A stretch of DNA of 64,000 nt from Dipteris shenzhenensis (taxonomy: Eukaryota > Polypodiophyta > Polypodiopsida > Gleicheniales). Every line of letters begins with the position of its first letter. Within the stretch, counting starts at the first letter, position 1. The notes beneath the pieces were generated by a model. That model saw only the letters and a program-made list of their open reading frames with translations, was not told the origin of the DNA and made no database searches. Shown here piece by piece: positions 20,218-32,386 of this stretch. A program made the position numbers and the translations under genes. The stretch is taken from assembly GCA_047967505.1 (NCBI GenBank), contig CM106541.1. One strand, 5' to 3'.

Positions 20218-20915
20218 CATGGCTCTATAGGCAAAAATACCCCATTCTATAGCAAATGCTATCTTTAGGAGCAATTTGCACTTGGTTATAGCCACTGAAG
20301 CCATCCAAGAAGCTATATATCTTGGAACCTGCCACCTTTTCCAACACTATTTCTGTTAAGCGTAGGGGATAGTGATCCCTAATTGTGGTAGCATTCACAT
20401 TCTTTATGTTTACGCATATTCTAAGCTTATTGTTCCATTTAGGCACGATGATGATAGGTGAAACCAAATCAATGTGCTCCGATCTCATAGATGAATCTAG
20501 CATCTAAGAGTTTTTCTAGCTCGTCATAAACCATGGTGCCATACTTTGGATTTGTGCGATAAGGTCCACATACCTTAGGGTGGGCACCTTCCCTTATACA
20601 TATCGTGTGTACTCCCACGCTTGGTGAAATTCCTTTCATTTGATTGTATGACCATGCTAGGTAGTCACGTTATTCCATTAGGAGTGCTTTGAGTTTAGTT
20701 TCATCTTCCTGTCGAAGCTGTTTCCCAATGAAAACCAATTTTTCTTCGTTCCCTTCAAGGGCGAGGTTTATTGTTCGCATTTTTTTCAGTCCCCCATAGA
20801 TTGGAGTTTCTCCAATGTTATATATTTCTTGAAATTCAGATTCTCTTAATGGTCTTGGCATTGCTATGGGGACACTGCAACTTGTGTAATTCTTGAAGTA
20901 CTCCAGCACTTCTTA
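20218..20915 (-). pseudogene. Reverse transcriptase N-terminal half, inverted, unit 1
   Basis: Read on the minus strand from 20909 down: IGETPIYGGLKK, then ISPSVAVHTICI, IVPKWNNKLRICVNIKNVNA, and motif A FLDGFSGYNQ with its catalytic Asp at 20303-20305, ending in EWG or its equivalent and AYRAM at 20218. The rest of RT resumes on the plus strand at 20918. The segment therefore lies reversed inside its own gene. Stops and shifts are present, for example the loss of bases before the EWG motif in this copy. Confidence 0.9.
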
Positions 20916-20917
20916 AA

Positions 20918-21246
20918 TTCGACCTTTGTAATGTCCCGGCCACATTCTAGCGAGTCATGTTCATAGCTTTCAAGTCATTTTTAAATAAGTTTTTATAGGT
21001 ATTCTTGGATGATTTGTGCATCCACTCAAACAAAAGAGACCACTTCAAATGTTTTCAAGCAGTACTAATCAAATGCATGAAGTATGGCATCGCCCTAAAT
21101 CCAACAAAATGCCAGCTCATGGTCACCCACGGAGTTGTTTTGGGACACATCATTTCTCAACATGGGATTGCAAAAATAACATGGAAAAAATAAAAATCAT
21201 CATGGAATTGCCTCCTCCTATAAATTCCAAAGGTGTACAGGTCTAG
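20918..21246 (+). pseudogene. Reverse transcriptase C-terminal half, unit 1
   Basis: Plus-strand continuation of RT: FDLCNVPATF, a TAG where Gln is expected, RVMF, then VFLDDLCIHS with the catalytic Asp pair (FLDD, 21002-21013), and GIALNPTKCQ, VVLGHIISQHGIA. It starts exactly where the inverted half stops in the protein (AYRAM, then Pro-Phe-Gly-Leu in relatives). Missing from the unit 2/3 and unit 3 junctions. Confidence 0.9.
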
Positions 21247-21299
21247 CTATGTCGATAATCCTTGCGACGTGGGGAACCGGGTTGGGGTTTAGGGAGGAC

Positions 21300-22500
21300 A
21301 TCCATGGGTGAGGGGATGGTTGTTCCATTTAGAATCTATTTGAAAGAAAAAAAAACCAAATACGGCTAAGGAGCATGTGAAAAAAGAACCAAATATGACA
21401 AAGGAGAAGGAAATAAGCATATGCATAAGACAGAAAGCATATGAGGGAAAGCATATGTATAAGGGAAGGAGAAGCATAAGAGAAGCATAAGAGAAGGAAA
21501 AGAGAAGGAGAAGCATAAGAGAAGGAGAGGGGAAAAGAAGAGAAAGAAGAGGGGAAAAGAGATTGAAAGAGGGGAAAAGAACCAAATATGCATAATAGAA
21601 AAAAGAGAGAAAGCATATGCTTATGCTTATGCATAAGCATATGAGCATATGCTCATGCATAAGCATAGGGCGCATAGGCATATGCTTATGAAAAGAAGAG
21701 GAAAAGAGAGGGAAAAAGAAAAGAAGGAAAGGAGAAGGAGACATATGCTCATGCATAAGCATAAGCATAAGAGAAGAAAAAACATATACATAAGAGATTG
21801 AAAGAGGGGAAAAGAGCATAAGCATAAGAGAAGGAAAAACATATGCATACGAGAAAAAGAGAGAAAGCATATGTTTGAAAGAGGGGAAAAGAGATTGAAA
21901 GAAGGGAAAAAGAAAAGGGGAAAAGAAGAGAAGGAAGAGGGGAAAAGAGATTGAAAGAGGGGGAAAGAGCATAATCATAAGAGAAGGAAGAGGGGGAAAG
22001 AGATTGAAAGAGGGGAAAAGAGATTGAAAGAGGGGAAAAAGAAGAGAGGAAAAGAGCATAAGCATAAGAGAAGGAAGAGGGAGAAAGGGCATAAGCATAA
22101 GACAAAAAGAAAGAAAGCATATGCTTATGCATGAGCATATGAGCATAAGAGAAAAAGAGAGAAAGTGTAAGCTTGTGCTTATGCATGAGCATATGAGCAT
22201 ATGCTCATGCATAAGCATAAGCAAAGGCAAATACATATGCTTATAAAAAGAGGAGAAAAAGAGAGGAAAAAAGAGAGTGGAAAATAAGAGAAAAAAGAGG
22301 GGAAAAGAGATTGAAAGAGGGGAAAAAAAAGAGGGGAAAAGAGAATAAGCATAAGAGAAGGAAAAGCATATGCATAAGAGAAAAAGAGAGAAATAATATG
22401 CTTATGCTTATGCATGAGCATATGAGGGAAAGGGGGGGGGAAAGAGGGAGGAAAAGAGGAAAAGAGGGGAAGAAGAGGGAATGAGAGAAGAGAGGGAAAG
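21300..22500. repeat. AG-rich/GCATAAG repeat block in unit 1/2 spacer
   Basis: 1.2 kb of GAGGGGAAAAGAGATTGAAA, GCATAAGAGAAGGAAAAG and GCATATGAGCATATGC words with several small palindromes. One perfect 18-base-arm hairpin lies at 22177-22216. Its right part (22147-22420) is duplicated at 729-1010. The 315-codon minus frame is compositional. Confidence 0.9.
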
Positions 22501-23318
22501 AGAGGGTTCCTACGCCCATCACTGCAGCTAGTGCTTAAGGCGTTAGCTGCAGGCCACTTAAGCGCTAGCTGCAGGCCAATGCAAACAACGGAAATAACAA
22601 AAGGGAAAAAGAGGAAGCACTTTCTTACTTGGAAAAGTCCCGCTCGGTGTTTCATGGACTGGCCTTACAAAAAAGAGAAAACATAACATTTTTTCAAATA
22701 ACTAGTTAGAGGAAGGAGGAGCTTAAAGAAGCAACTTTTCAAAGGGATTGGATTGAGAAGACAAGCATAAGCCTACAAATAAGGAGAAAGCATAAGCCTA
22801 CAAACAAGGAGAAAGAGGAGGAAGAGAAATACCAAAAAGAGAAGAGGTGAGTCTTCTTTCTTTCACCAAATCTCGTCTTTTGTCCTTAGCCTCTGAAAAT
22901 AAAGGATAAAAATTAGCACATACGCTTAGCAATACAAGGAGAAACATGCTTCAACATTCACAAAATGAAATCTCACAAAAAAGGAACCTACATCGCTTAA
23001 AGAGACACACCTTCTTGGAAAACTTCCTTTCACACAAGCAGAGAGGGAGAAGGGTGGAGAGGGAGCACACATTAGGGAAAAAGGGAGCTCATTTTGGGGC
23101 CTTGTAAGAAATTCACTATTTTTTGATTTATTTCTCTCCTAAAAGACCTCAAAAATAGTAAAATACGAAAACGTGGCTCAGAACTGTCAGTAAGGACTAC
23201 AGAACTGTCAGTTCAGAAAGGAATAAAATAATCTTTTGTCTAACTAACACGATTTTGCATTAAATATCTCCTTAGATTTTTTTTTGTTTCCCGAAGATTC
23301 TGCATCTCTTTTGCCAAC
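22501..23318. other. Unit 1/2 spacer without recognised gene
   Basis: Contains a short direct repeat (TAGCTGCAGGCCA twice, 22540-22580), an AGGAGAAAGCATAAGCC repeat near 22770 and a CTGTCAGT repeat near 23185. Present once in the window. Confidence 0.5.
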
Positions 23319-23575
23319 GTGTGCAGGCCTTTCATGAAGAATCCATCACTGAACTTGGTGATTGCAAGTTTTCAAAATATTTACATGGATACTGCCACAC
23401 TTCTACGATTCATGTTACAAAATGACTATGAGATTAACAAGCAAACTTCGCAACCTCAGAAGCATAAAAAATGGCCGATGCTAGTGAGTCACTATCTCAG
23501 AAGAAGCGATTACACCATCTTCACATCAACTTAGAAGAATAAATTGCTCCAGCACAAAAAAGACGAAAGGATACG

Positions 23576-24031
23576 GTGCTGAATGCTCAACAGTGGGAAT
23601 ATATGAGAAGAGAAGGGCTTCAACATATTGAGTTATGGTGCGATGGAAGCATATATCCAAAATGTCAAGTAAAAAACTCTACACCTCCATTTGTCAATCC
23701 CACCACATTACTGAGGTTTGCCGGCGATGGACAAAATGGACTTCTTGGTTATATTTCAGCGCAGTCTGCATTTGCACAAACGTATAAAATGATGTACCTA
23801 CAAGAAAAGGGTTCTAGGATGCAGGAGATAGCCATTCGTGCAAAATTGGAGCAGCAGTTGCAGAATGAAATTGAGGAGCATTCAAAGAGTAAAAAAGAGT
23901 TAACAAGAGCAAGAAAGAAGAGAACCGTCCTTGGAGACAGACTACGTAGCAGGAAAACTCCAATAGCGCTCAGGATTATGATATTCAACGACTATAGCCA
24001 AGCTGCCTCTATCAATGAACAACTCCAATGA
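23576..24031 (+). CDS. Hypothetical coiled-coil protein, 151 codons
   Basis: An open frame starting at TTG or at the internal ATG of MRREGLQHIELW. The first half has QQWEYMRREGLQHIELW and TTLLRFAGDGQNGLLGY. The second half is highly charged with heptad-like spacing (EQQLQNEIEEHSKSKKELTR), a likely coiled coil. The frame just upstream (23319-23534) may be an earlier exon. No family is recognised; it may be part of a transposon ORF. Its last 20 or so codons recur, diverged, at 1471-1540. It occurs only in the spacer lost between units 2 and 3. Confidence 0.35.
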   Translation: MLNAQQWEYMRREGLQHIELWCDGSIYPKCQVKNSTPPFVNPTTLLRFAGDGQNGLLGYISAQSAFAQTYKMMYLQEKGSRMQEIAIRAKLEQQLQNEIEEHSKSKKELTRARKKRTVLGDRLRSRKTPIALRIMIFNDYSQAASINEQLQ

Positions 24032-24754
24032 AGGCCCCTCGTACGACCAGCCTCAGGTCCAACCCATCATCTTGACCATCTCAACCTTGTCTTTGCTCTA
24101 CATCAGCGCCTACCAGCAGCTATTGCTCCCAATCGCAACTACAAGCCACTAGAAGCTAAGCTACTACGACGGCTCACTTGTAGCTCATAAAGCTCTACAG
24201 CTGCATCTACAATAGCAGCGACTATTAGATGAAGGCGCCCCTCCGTCAACCGGTTGTGCAACGAGATGGTCTCTTGCAACAACAGTTGTTAACAAAGCAA
24301 TCAACTGCGCTTCAGCAGCCCATGCTCCAAACCACCTCCTCCAAGCGGATAGCTCCAGTGCTCCTTCAGCCAAGCTTTCACCGACGAGACAAACAGCTCC
24401 TAAGGAGGCAGCCAAGCTCCAACTGACTCTCTGGCTTCAACTACTCCCTCCACCAATGGGCAGTCTTCAATGCACAAACGAAGAGCAGCTAGCAATGAAG
24501 CAAGATCGAAGGAAGATCGCATGCACAACTAGCACCAATGAGGCAGAGAATGCAAAGCACCACGTCGCCATGGCCATAGTTGCCCCACCGTTGTCATTGC
24601 TGTAGCATTGCTTTCTCTCTTTCATCTCTAAGGTCCTAAACCTTAGGACGAGCTTAGCACACATGGCAGCAGATAGCAAAAACATGTGGCAGATTGGATT
24701 TAACTAGGGTTAGTCAAGTAAACCCACAACGGTAAAGTTAGGTAAGGGCTTGGT
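24032..24754. other. Spacer end, no gene seen
   Basis: Continues the sequence shared with 1540-1762 up to about 24240. From 24294 it is shared with 43016-43486. CAG- and CTC-rich stretches give short frames on both strands with no recognisable product. Ends in GGTTAGTCAAG/GGTTAGTTTT words at the unit boundary. Confidence 0.5.
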
Positions 24755-25079
24755 TAGTTTTCTACCACATGGCAGATCAAAAGAAACTATGGTTAAGTTA
24801 ACTCAACCCACACTAAACAATGGTTAAGTTTAGGTTAAGGATTGGTTAACTGCCACATCAACAAGTGCCACCTAAGCACAGAGGCACAGTTTGAATTCTG
24901 TATGTGAATTCGTATGCCACATCATCAAAGGCCCCTCTTCTTGATCAAAACTTTGACAAGCTGTAACTTCCAATCCCGGAAGAATTTGCACATGCTCCAA
25001 AAACAAAAAGTGATCGCCTTTTTGAGCTCTACGCACTATCGAGTCAAAATCATTGTATGCAATTAGACACTGCCATTGA

Positions 25080-25504
25080 AGCAAAACAAAGTTCATGGTA
25101 AGACCTTTACAACAAATGGAAAAGCAACGCATGATGAATGCAAAAAGCATGCCAAAAGCACAAGTGCATGAGATGACCATAGCATAGACCATGGCATCCA
25201 CACCTAAAGCATCAAGGAACATGGAAGAACAAATCATAATGCATTAAGCTACATCAAGCAAAGAAGACAATGCCATCGACAACATGCATTGAAAAGCAAC
25301 AACTTTGCCCCCTCCAGCCCATATGTTTGTAAATCAAACCTGACCACCTGAGAGTAGCCATGTAAGCACCCAGGGGAGTTATTGACATGTAAACCACACT
25401 TTACCACCTTAAGTAGCAATGTATGCACTAAGGGGAGGTGATGGATTTGTAACTCACATCTGACTACCTTGCAGTATCCAAAGGATCATGGCACCAAGGG
25501 GAGG
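25080..25504 (+). pseudogene. Copia-like 3' coding end and polypurine repeats, unit 2
   Basis: Copy of 2629-3053. The same in-frame stop follows AQVHEMTIA, showing that the decay predates duplication. All three 60-bp purine-ending repeats are kept. Confidence 0.6.
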
Positions 25505-25862
25505 TGTTGAGAGCTGTGGTGCCATGAGCACATAGATTAAAGAGCAAAGGTATGTGCTAAGGAATGTATTAAAGTAGCCACCCTAGGATGTGGACTACAT
25601 GATTCGGATATGTGGATCAAGGATATCCACAAGGAGAGATGTGGATGAGAGGATCCCACATGGTTTGACTATTCAAAGGGCACTCTCTATATAAGAGCCG
25701 TATCATGTATTGTTGAACACACATCAATTGCAAGAGATACAGATTTGCTATCTCCCTCTCATATCTTATTTTGTGTGCTTTGATCCTCCTTAGTTCTTTC
25801 GTTTATCTTGTGTGCACTAGGCTAGTACGATCTGCACTTTGTCAAGGTCTCTTCCACTAACA
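25505..25862 (+). mobile_element. Copia-type 3' LTR, unit 2
   Basis: Also 358 bp with TGTTGAGAG and CACTAACA termini. It shares with unit 3, against unit 1, the changes ATAAGAGCC (after the TATA box) and TTGTGTGCTTTG. Confidence 0.65.
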
Positions 25863-26478
25863 TAACTCGTGCATCCTCAAGCGTGGTGGGATCTATTTCC
25901 TTTGAGCTCACATACCTAGAAAGAAAAAGTGCAAGATATTAGCAATATGAAAACCTTGCATGGAGCATTGATATGCTTCACATTTTGTATAGTGTAAAGT
26001 ACCTCACAAGCTCGCCCATCTTGTAAATACAATCCTTCACGTCCTTCGATGCACTACGAGAAATGCTAGTAGGTAGTATGAAGTGAACACATGATTGATG
26101 GTTGATTAGTTGCTTCTACACTCACAAATTTGGAAGGAAAAAGAGATTATGCTAAGTCATACTTTCTTGTGCCAATCATGAGATTTCAAGCCATATAATT
26201 GCTCTACACCTTACTTTCTTACTCTTTGTCATGAAGGCCTCCTTCAAACACCTCATGCATCTAGTGGGAGTACAAATTGTAGTGATAGCTCGCTTCACCG
26301 CCACCATCTCTAGCTTTGATAACTTTCATGGTGCACGGGGTAAAAAGACATGCCCATTTGGCCTCTCTTGTGACCAATCTTCATGCATCTTCCCTATGGT
26401 GTGTAGATCCTCCCTTATGCCTGTGGAATCTTGTGTCGAATTCAAAATGTTCCCAAATGGTAGATGCCACATTCTTGA

Positions 26479-27321
26479 AGATATGCATGGGACATCATGG
26501 CCTTCATGCGCTTTGTAGTTGCTAACAACTATAGAGATTGTTTTATTCCATACAAAGAGCATCCAGAAAGATTGGCTGATGAGACTATCAATGTTGTACG
26601 CTCTAGGTATCCCGATCCCCCCAATGTTGAGTTCACAGAGAAATGGACAAAGTCAAATATTGTTGTTATACTTGTTGCCAATAAAAGATCTTTGCTTAAG
26701 AGGCAGGCACTAGCCCAGATTGTGAGGAGGGAGGGAGGTTAACCACCAAGGGGCCAGGCCCACACTGCTCATAAGTATGAGTGAAAACCAATGAAGGCAC
26801 TGAAGGCGGACCCCAAACTACAACACGTGGAGGCATAAAGGATCCAAATGGAGCAATATGGAAACATACATTTTGGAGCAAGGGGTTTTGAATCATGGGA
26901 GGCCCAATTTATAAGTATCGATCTCAAATTATATTGTGTTTATGTGGTTTATTAGGAGGTTGTTTTTTTGTACTAACCCCTTTGCAAATTGTGTCATCTT
27001 GCAACTTGATATCGTGGACAGGTACCCTACTCTTGTCGAGATAGCCTACCATCGTGGGCATTGCAGACGACATACATGGAGGCACTTCTATGATGAGGGG
27101 TTGATTACTAAGGAGCAGTATATCCGGGCTATTGGAGCGCCCCCCAAGGTATTTAAAAGTACTTAAATAATGTCAATATTGTAAATAAATATTTGATTTC
27201 TCATTTACAGGCCACTGGGGATATTTAGGAGGAAGAAGGCAACGATACTGAGGAGGAAGAAGGCCATGAAGAAGGCAATGAAGAAGAGAGCGAGGACGCG
27301 AATAACTTAGATTGGTCGTAG
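26479..27321 (+). pseudogene. Decayed transposase-like gene, unit 2
   Basis: Keeps a canonical 62-bp intron (27149-27210, GT...TTTACAG) that joins PPK to ATGD in frame. It has a TAG where unit 1 codes Trp in the acidic exon (DI*EEE against DIWEEE). The C-terminus runs two codons longer than in unit 1 before its stop. Confidence 0.45.
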
Positions 27322-27832
27322 AATTAGTGCTGGAATTAGTGCTAGCTACTCTTTTTTGTACTTGAAGCCATTGGCTTGGCTTTGTGCCTCTCTTCTACAC
27401 ACACTCCTCTTATTTTTTGTACTTGAAGCCATAGGTGGCTTGGCTTTGTGCTATATGTACATACAAACACTTTTTGGGCTATGAATTAATATGCACTCCT
27501 TTTATTTTTTTGGCATTAAATTTCCTTGTGCAATGTTCTATCAATGAATGCCTTGTGAACTAAATGTTTTGGAGTTGTAATGTTTTATTCAGAATTGTAA
27601 TTATCATGAGCTATAGACGTGCATGGAATCCTGCTAATTAAAATGCCAACCGTGCTAATTAAAATGCGGTTGGATGTAAGAATTGAATTGCACACTGTGG
27701 AAATGGGATTCTTGCAATCACACAGCATACACATCATTCTGTTCACCCATAAAAAATTCTAAATTTAAAAAAAAAAAAAATCTCGAGAGCATCTGTTAGC
27801 GCAATTTTCTCTTTTTTTTCAAATTTCTACAG

Positions 27833-27980
27833 AGCATCTATAGGTGCATCTGTTTGGTATATAGAGATGTCTATGGATGCGGGTCTATAGATGCGCAAAT
27901 AGACGCACCGGTAAGTTTCTTTTTAAATCAAGGAAATGCGTTTGTGTGAGCGTCTATGGATTCACGTCTATAGATTCATT
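27833..27980. repeat. GTCTATAGACGC-type motif cluster, unit 2
   Basis: Same cluster with several transitions, such as GTCTATGGATGCGG for GTCTATAGACGCGG. Confidence 0.5.
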
Positions 27981-28385
27981 GTATTGTTGTGCATGTGCGA
28001 GCGAAAGAGGAGAGAAACCTAAATTTTAGTGTTTATGTGTGTATGTCTCCTTAGTTGGACTGTTTATGTGTGTATGTGTGCATGCCTACATGCATGCATG
28101 TGTATCTGTGTGTGGGATGGCAATAGTCCCGAGAGATAATTTGTTTGTGTATGACAGAGAGAGTCTCTAACAAGGATGTGTGCATGTATGTGTGTCCATT
28201 TGCACATGAGAAAGATAAATTGGGGGATGGACCTCCTATGTTTTTAAGTATCTTTGTGTATACATATGCATGTGAGGAAAACACTAAAGCAAGAGAGAGC
28301 ACTATGGGTGTGCGATAAAGAGGGAAATATTATGCGCACTAAGACAAAGAGAGGGTGTGTGTAATAGAGGGAGAAGGAGAGAGAT

Positions 28386-28471
28386 CAGAGAGAGAGAGAG
28401 AGAGAGAGAGTATAGGTGATAATTGTGAAAGGTGCTCAAGATAAAATATTCATGCATATGGATGTCTATCA

Positions 28472-28520
<49 letters not shown>
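28386..28520. repeat. Two GA microsatellites, unit 2
   Basis: The second run is 46 bp (28475-28520), the same length as unit 3 and 12 bp longer than unit 1. Confidence 0.9.
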
Positions 28521-28524
<4 letters not shown>

Positions 28525-28547
28525 GGGGGAGAGTGGGGTATTTTCTA

Positions 28548-28730
28548 TGTGAATGCTTTGCCGCTGGATCAACATCGCATGACTACTCATCTAGCTAAAT
28601 CGTTGATTAAATTGAACATAAAGCCAAGCCAAGTAGTGCCTATGGTGGAGAGGGTCTTGAGACTTGAAATTAAAGATATTTTAAGGTTGCATTTGAACAG
28701 AACGGGTCTCTCGCCCATCGTAGGTGGGTG
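28548..28730 (+). CDS. Hypothetical 60-codon ORF, unit 2
   Basis: Identical to the unit 1 copy from the Met onward. The frame is open upstream to 28432 only because the GA repeat reads as alternating Arg-Glu. Confidence 0.2.
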
Positions 28731-29267
28731 ATACTACTTGTACCTATAATAGAGTGAAATAATGTATATATAATACAATATATATAAATTAAGCTAGAAG
28801 TTATGTATGTGCTCAAATTTTAAAAATAAGAGCATTAAACAAGATTAATCATAAAGTGCCAAGTTGGCTGAGCTGCAAGTTTACAACGTTTTCCTTGTGA
28901 ACTGTTTTCGTGAAATATGAGAATTGCCTTTAAGCATGTAAAGTGGTTCTTTATTTGAATTTTTAACTTTGACAATTGGAGTCTTTTGAACTTACCCATT
29001 ATTGAAAGTTAATGGTTTTTAACCTCCATTTGTGGATTTTAGAGATAAGCGATTTGTCTATTCTTGTAGAAAATCGTTTTCTGTAAACAAGCATGTGAAA
29101 TTTTTTGAATCTTTAAGTCCGTTGTGAAATGCTCGAGGGAGGCTATTAGCGGGAAAACAGGCCGCAAGCCTTCTATTTTTGCCAACCCCAGGGTATTTTA
29201 CGGACCCGTATAGACTCCTTCTCACCGTCGACGGGTACCAGGGATGTGGCGTGCATGTTGATCGATG

Positions 29268-29450
29268 CCAATAAACTTTAACATTGGATAGTGACGTACA
29301 AACTTCTGTGAGTCAAAAATCGGACGGCTGGGATTTTGGCGTTCATTTTAGGACACAAAGTCGTCGAGGCCTCTAACTGCAATGGAAGCTGCCTTGCTAC
29401 ACTCATACTCGCTGGCAGATGATAAATTGCGACGGACAGCGCCTATAAAA
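29268..29450 (+). promoter_or_regulatory. Core promoter of small secreted-protein gene, unit 2
   Basis: TATAAAA at 29444-29450, with CCAAT and TGACGTAC at the same spacing. I see no difference from unit 1 anywhere in this promoter. Confidence 0.6.
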
Positions 29451-29548
29451 GCCACCAGCGCTCACATCCTTACCACCACCGCACCCTTCACTCATCCCCG
29501 CTCTCCGATTGTATCGTTAGGTCTCTCGTCCGGCTTACTTAGCAGGTC

Positions 29549-29866
29549 ATGGAAAAGTCTGGCAATACAGCCGCTTTATTCGCCTTCTTCGTGATGGCAC
29601 TCATTCTGGGCTCCGAAGCCACTTCCAGTATCACGAACAAATCGAGCCATGACATCGTCGTTGTTTCCGCGACAGCTACTGTATCTGTGGTAGTGGGCGC
29701 TACAGTGGACCTGACGGTCGGCCTGGACGACTTGTATATCGAGAACCCCTACACTGGCGGGAAGAAAGGTCCGATTACATTGCTGGATCTGTCTCTATAT
29801 GTGGTCGTGGATGATCCCATCACAGGATACGTGGACCTTTGCCTTGTCGTCCTCGCTGACATATAG
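29549..29866 (+). CDS. Small secreted beta-rich protein, copy 2
   Basis: Base-for-base the same coding sequence as the copy at 7089, including the 24-residue signal peptide and the single Cys98. The flanks also match copy 1 without visible change from about 28550 to 30190. Just downstream, near 30190, this copy lacks about 21 bp of a short direct repeat (AAAACTCGTTTGT) kept by copies 1 and 3. Confidence 0.75.
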   Translation: MEKSGNTAALFAFFVMALILGSEATSSITNKSSHDIVVVSATATVSVVVGATVDLTVGLDDLYIENPYTGGKKGPITLLDLSLYVVVDDPITGYVDLCLVVLADI

Positions 29867-30272
29867 CGCTAAGCGGACTATAAGGTCTGAAGTCATAGTT
29901 CTTATGTAGCCAGTTATGGTGTATCTGTGAGCGAGTGTGCCTCAGATCTTATGCTTCAGTTAAGAATAACACGGAAAACAGACCCAGCTGTTTGGACGTA
30001 CGTGATTCAATCGCCTATTTTCGTCCAATCCTATTAGCGAGTTTCACAGTCTTAGTTACACTCACAGGGGTTTCTCTATAATTTTTAGAGTACTATGGTT
30101 GGGAGTTTCATTACCCTTAATCTCAAGGTTTCGCATTATGGAACGACTAGAGACTCGTGCATTGATGACCTCATCCAAGTTGAATGATATTAAAACTCGT
30201 CGTTTGTGAACCGTATAGTGGACGATTAAAGCTCCTTTGTGAATTTATTCATGTAGTTTTTAAAAAACTTAA

Positions 30273-30530
30273 TTAAATTGTGAGTTGCAATTGCCATTTA
30301 TCTAAATCATACTTGCAAATTTTTCCTTTTAATCCTTTTAGAAAAGCTTTTGCTTTCTCTTTTGCATCCAAAAGACCTTGCTTTACCAGTGAAAAATATA
30401 CAGCATGTGTTAATGAACTTGCCTTATCTATTGGTTCAGTGCACTCTTGCATAAAGGTATACTCTCCAAAGTAATAACAAGTTATGAAAGCCCACCCTTT
30501 CAAAGAGTATTCATGAGCATAGATAAGCAA
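30273..30530 (-). CDS. Conserved minus-strand ORF, unit 2
   Basis: One amino-acid change from unit 1 (Thr for Ile at residue 31). Confidence 0.3.
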   Translation of the reverse strand: MLIYAHEYSLKGWAFITCYYFGEYTFMQECTEPIDKASSLTHAVYFSLVKQGLLDAKEKAKAFLKGLKGKICKYDLDKWQLQLTI

Positions 30531-30924
30531 AGTAAATAAAAGTTAATGTTAGGAAAAGACACTATTGCAACTCAATAAATTGAAGATGATTATTTTGTCT
30601 AGCTTTGTACTTTCTTGTTTTACAATCATAGAATTTGGAGTCGAACTTTTAAAATGACAATTCAAATTTGAATTACAATCATTGCAGTGATCACAAGCGG
30701 CTAGATGCTAGTTAGACTATATAAGCATTTATAGACTCAACATAAAATTCAAATATAATTATTATATTTTTTTAAATAACTAGGTTGCAGTAGGCAGCCT
30801 TTAGACTAGAGTAGAATATAAGACTTCAAACAAAAAGCACCAAGACTAGAAACAAAATAGATGTTAACATAATCATAAAAAAATATAGTGTTGCGAGATA
30901 TTTATTGTCATTTAATTTGCTTGT

Positions 30925-31435
30925 TGAGTAGCACAATGGTTTGAGAGATGATCACAAATTAAACTCACTTATCATCACCTACCTTATTCGTCCTTGGCAT
31001 TTATTCATTCATTCCTCGCCTGCCAATATCTCACAGTCCTTGGCATATATTCATTCATTCATTCATTGCTTGCTCTCTATGGAGCTCATAATCAGGAACT
31101 TGAAGTGGAACTTGAATCCTACCATTAAATGAAATTTTATCAAAAGAAAAAACAAAAGAATGAGTAAAAATACGGATATGAGACACGATGCCTTGAGAGA
31201 TGGTCACAAATTAAACCCCCCTATCATCGTCTATCTCGTTTGACCTTGGCATATATTCATTCATTGATCACTGCCAATATCTCATAGTCCTTGGCATATA
31301 TTCATTCATTCATTCATTGCTTGCTCTCTATATTTCATAGCACCATTTTTATCATGGAGAACGTAATTACTAACTTGAAGTGGAACTCGAATCCTGCCAT
31401 TCAATGAATTTTTGCCAAAAGAAAAAACAAAAGAC
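30925..31435 (+). mobile_element. Two tandem SINE-like repeats, unit 2
   Basis: Same pair with small substitutions in the first copy, such as CTCATAATCAGGAAC. Confidence 0.5.
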
Positions 31436-31946
31436 TGAGTATAAATATGGATATGAGACAAAGCATAAGGTCCATCAGGACCTGATCCTCCTTATAAATG
31501 TCAGGGGTGGTGCTTTATTATTGACTTGTTGATTTTCATAAGAGCACATCTTTAATCCTTAGTTGAAACCTATAAAATATTGTGATATGAACTACAACCA
31601 TATGAATTGTCATCAATGGATTTTGCATCCATCTTGGCTATCTCTATTGTTGCCAATTTTCGAATTGCCCTTCCATCAAGAACATGCATCAAAAGAGAGG
31701 AATAATGTAGGAAGTTAGATTGAAGTAGTTATATCTAGGGCAAGGGCACAATAATTATATATTTTTATAATAATATAAAATATAACTATATAGCCACACA
31801 TACTATGGGCAAGGAGGCGGTGCACTTCCTTCTCCAAAAAATTATAATATGAGAGAATGACCATTTCCCTGTGCATCTAGATTGAGATCATCGATAATAT
31901 TAGCATCGAGTATCATCACAATTAAATCTTATGAATGGATAAGAGA

Positions 31947-32174
31947 CTAACATATTACTTGAACGTTAATAGTCATATTTGTGCTCCAACTCAAGGTGGT
32001 AAGGTTTTCTTCTTGAGACATTTTCTCAATGGCATCCTCCTCTTTACGTGATGTAGCTTGATACATGATGCTTTGTTCTTCATGTCCCTTTAATACTTTA
32101 TCTATAGATGCCATGTTCTGTGCTATGGTAAGTTCATGCACTTGTGTTTTTATGATAGTGGTTCGTGCATTCAA
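31947..32174 (-). pseudogene. Coding fragment related to the copia-like 3' end, unit 2
   Basis: As unit 1, with Arg for Gln at residue 4. Confidence 0.4.
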
Positions 32175-32386
32175 TATTTTCTTTATAGCTTGTTTTAAGA
32201 GTCTTAAACCAATTTAATCCTTTCAATATTAGTAGTATCTGATTACATACAATCGTTCTTATGTGGTACGTGTATAGAACTTAGAAAACTAAATAATTTT
32301 CTTTTTGGATCTTGTGCAAATTCTTTATGCATTAGCAGTTATGCCTTGTCAAAGTTCTGATAAAAAAGGATCCAATTGATGATGTA

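Larger units (their letters stand above)
2303..20544 (+). repeat. Segmental tandem repeat, unit 1
   Basis: Collinear with 24755-43015 (unit 2) and 43487 onward (unit 3) by direct comparison. The left edge is where TAGTTTTCTACCACATGG begins to match in all copies. The right edge used here is the last base shared with unit 2; matching to unit 3 continues to about 20826. Stretches not itemised elsewhere (for example 3412-4028, 8092-8485, 9000-9507, 10149-10740, 15470-15840) are AT-rich DNA in which I see no gene. Confidence 0.95.

Noticed and set aside
20225-20910. Separate minus-strand retroelement nested in the plus-strand one
   Set aside because: The two RT halves are complementary parts of one protein with abutting ends, so an inversion is simpler.
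21289-22236. 315-codon minus-strand ORF, longest in the window
   Set aside because: Pure low-complexity translation of the GCATAAG/GAGAAAA block; frames shift freely between repeats.
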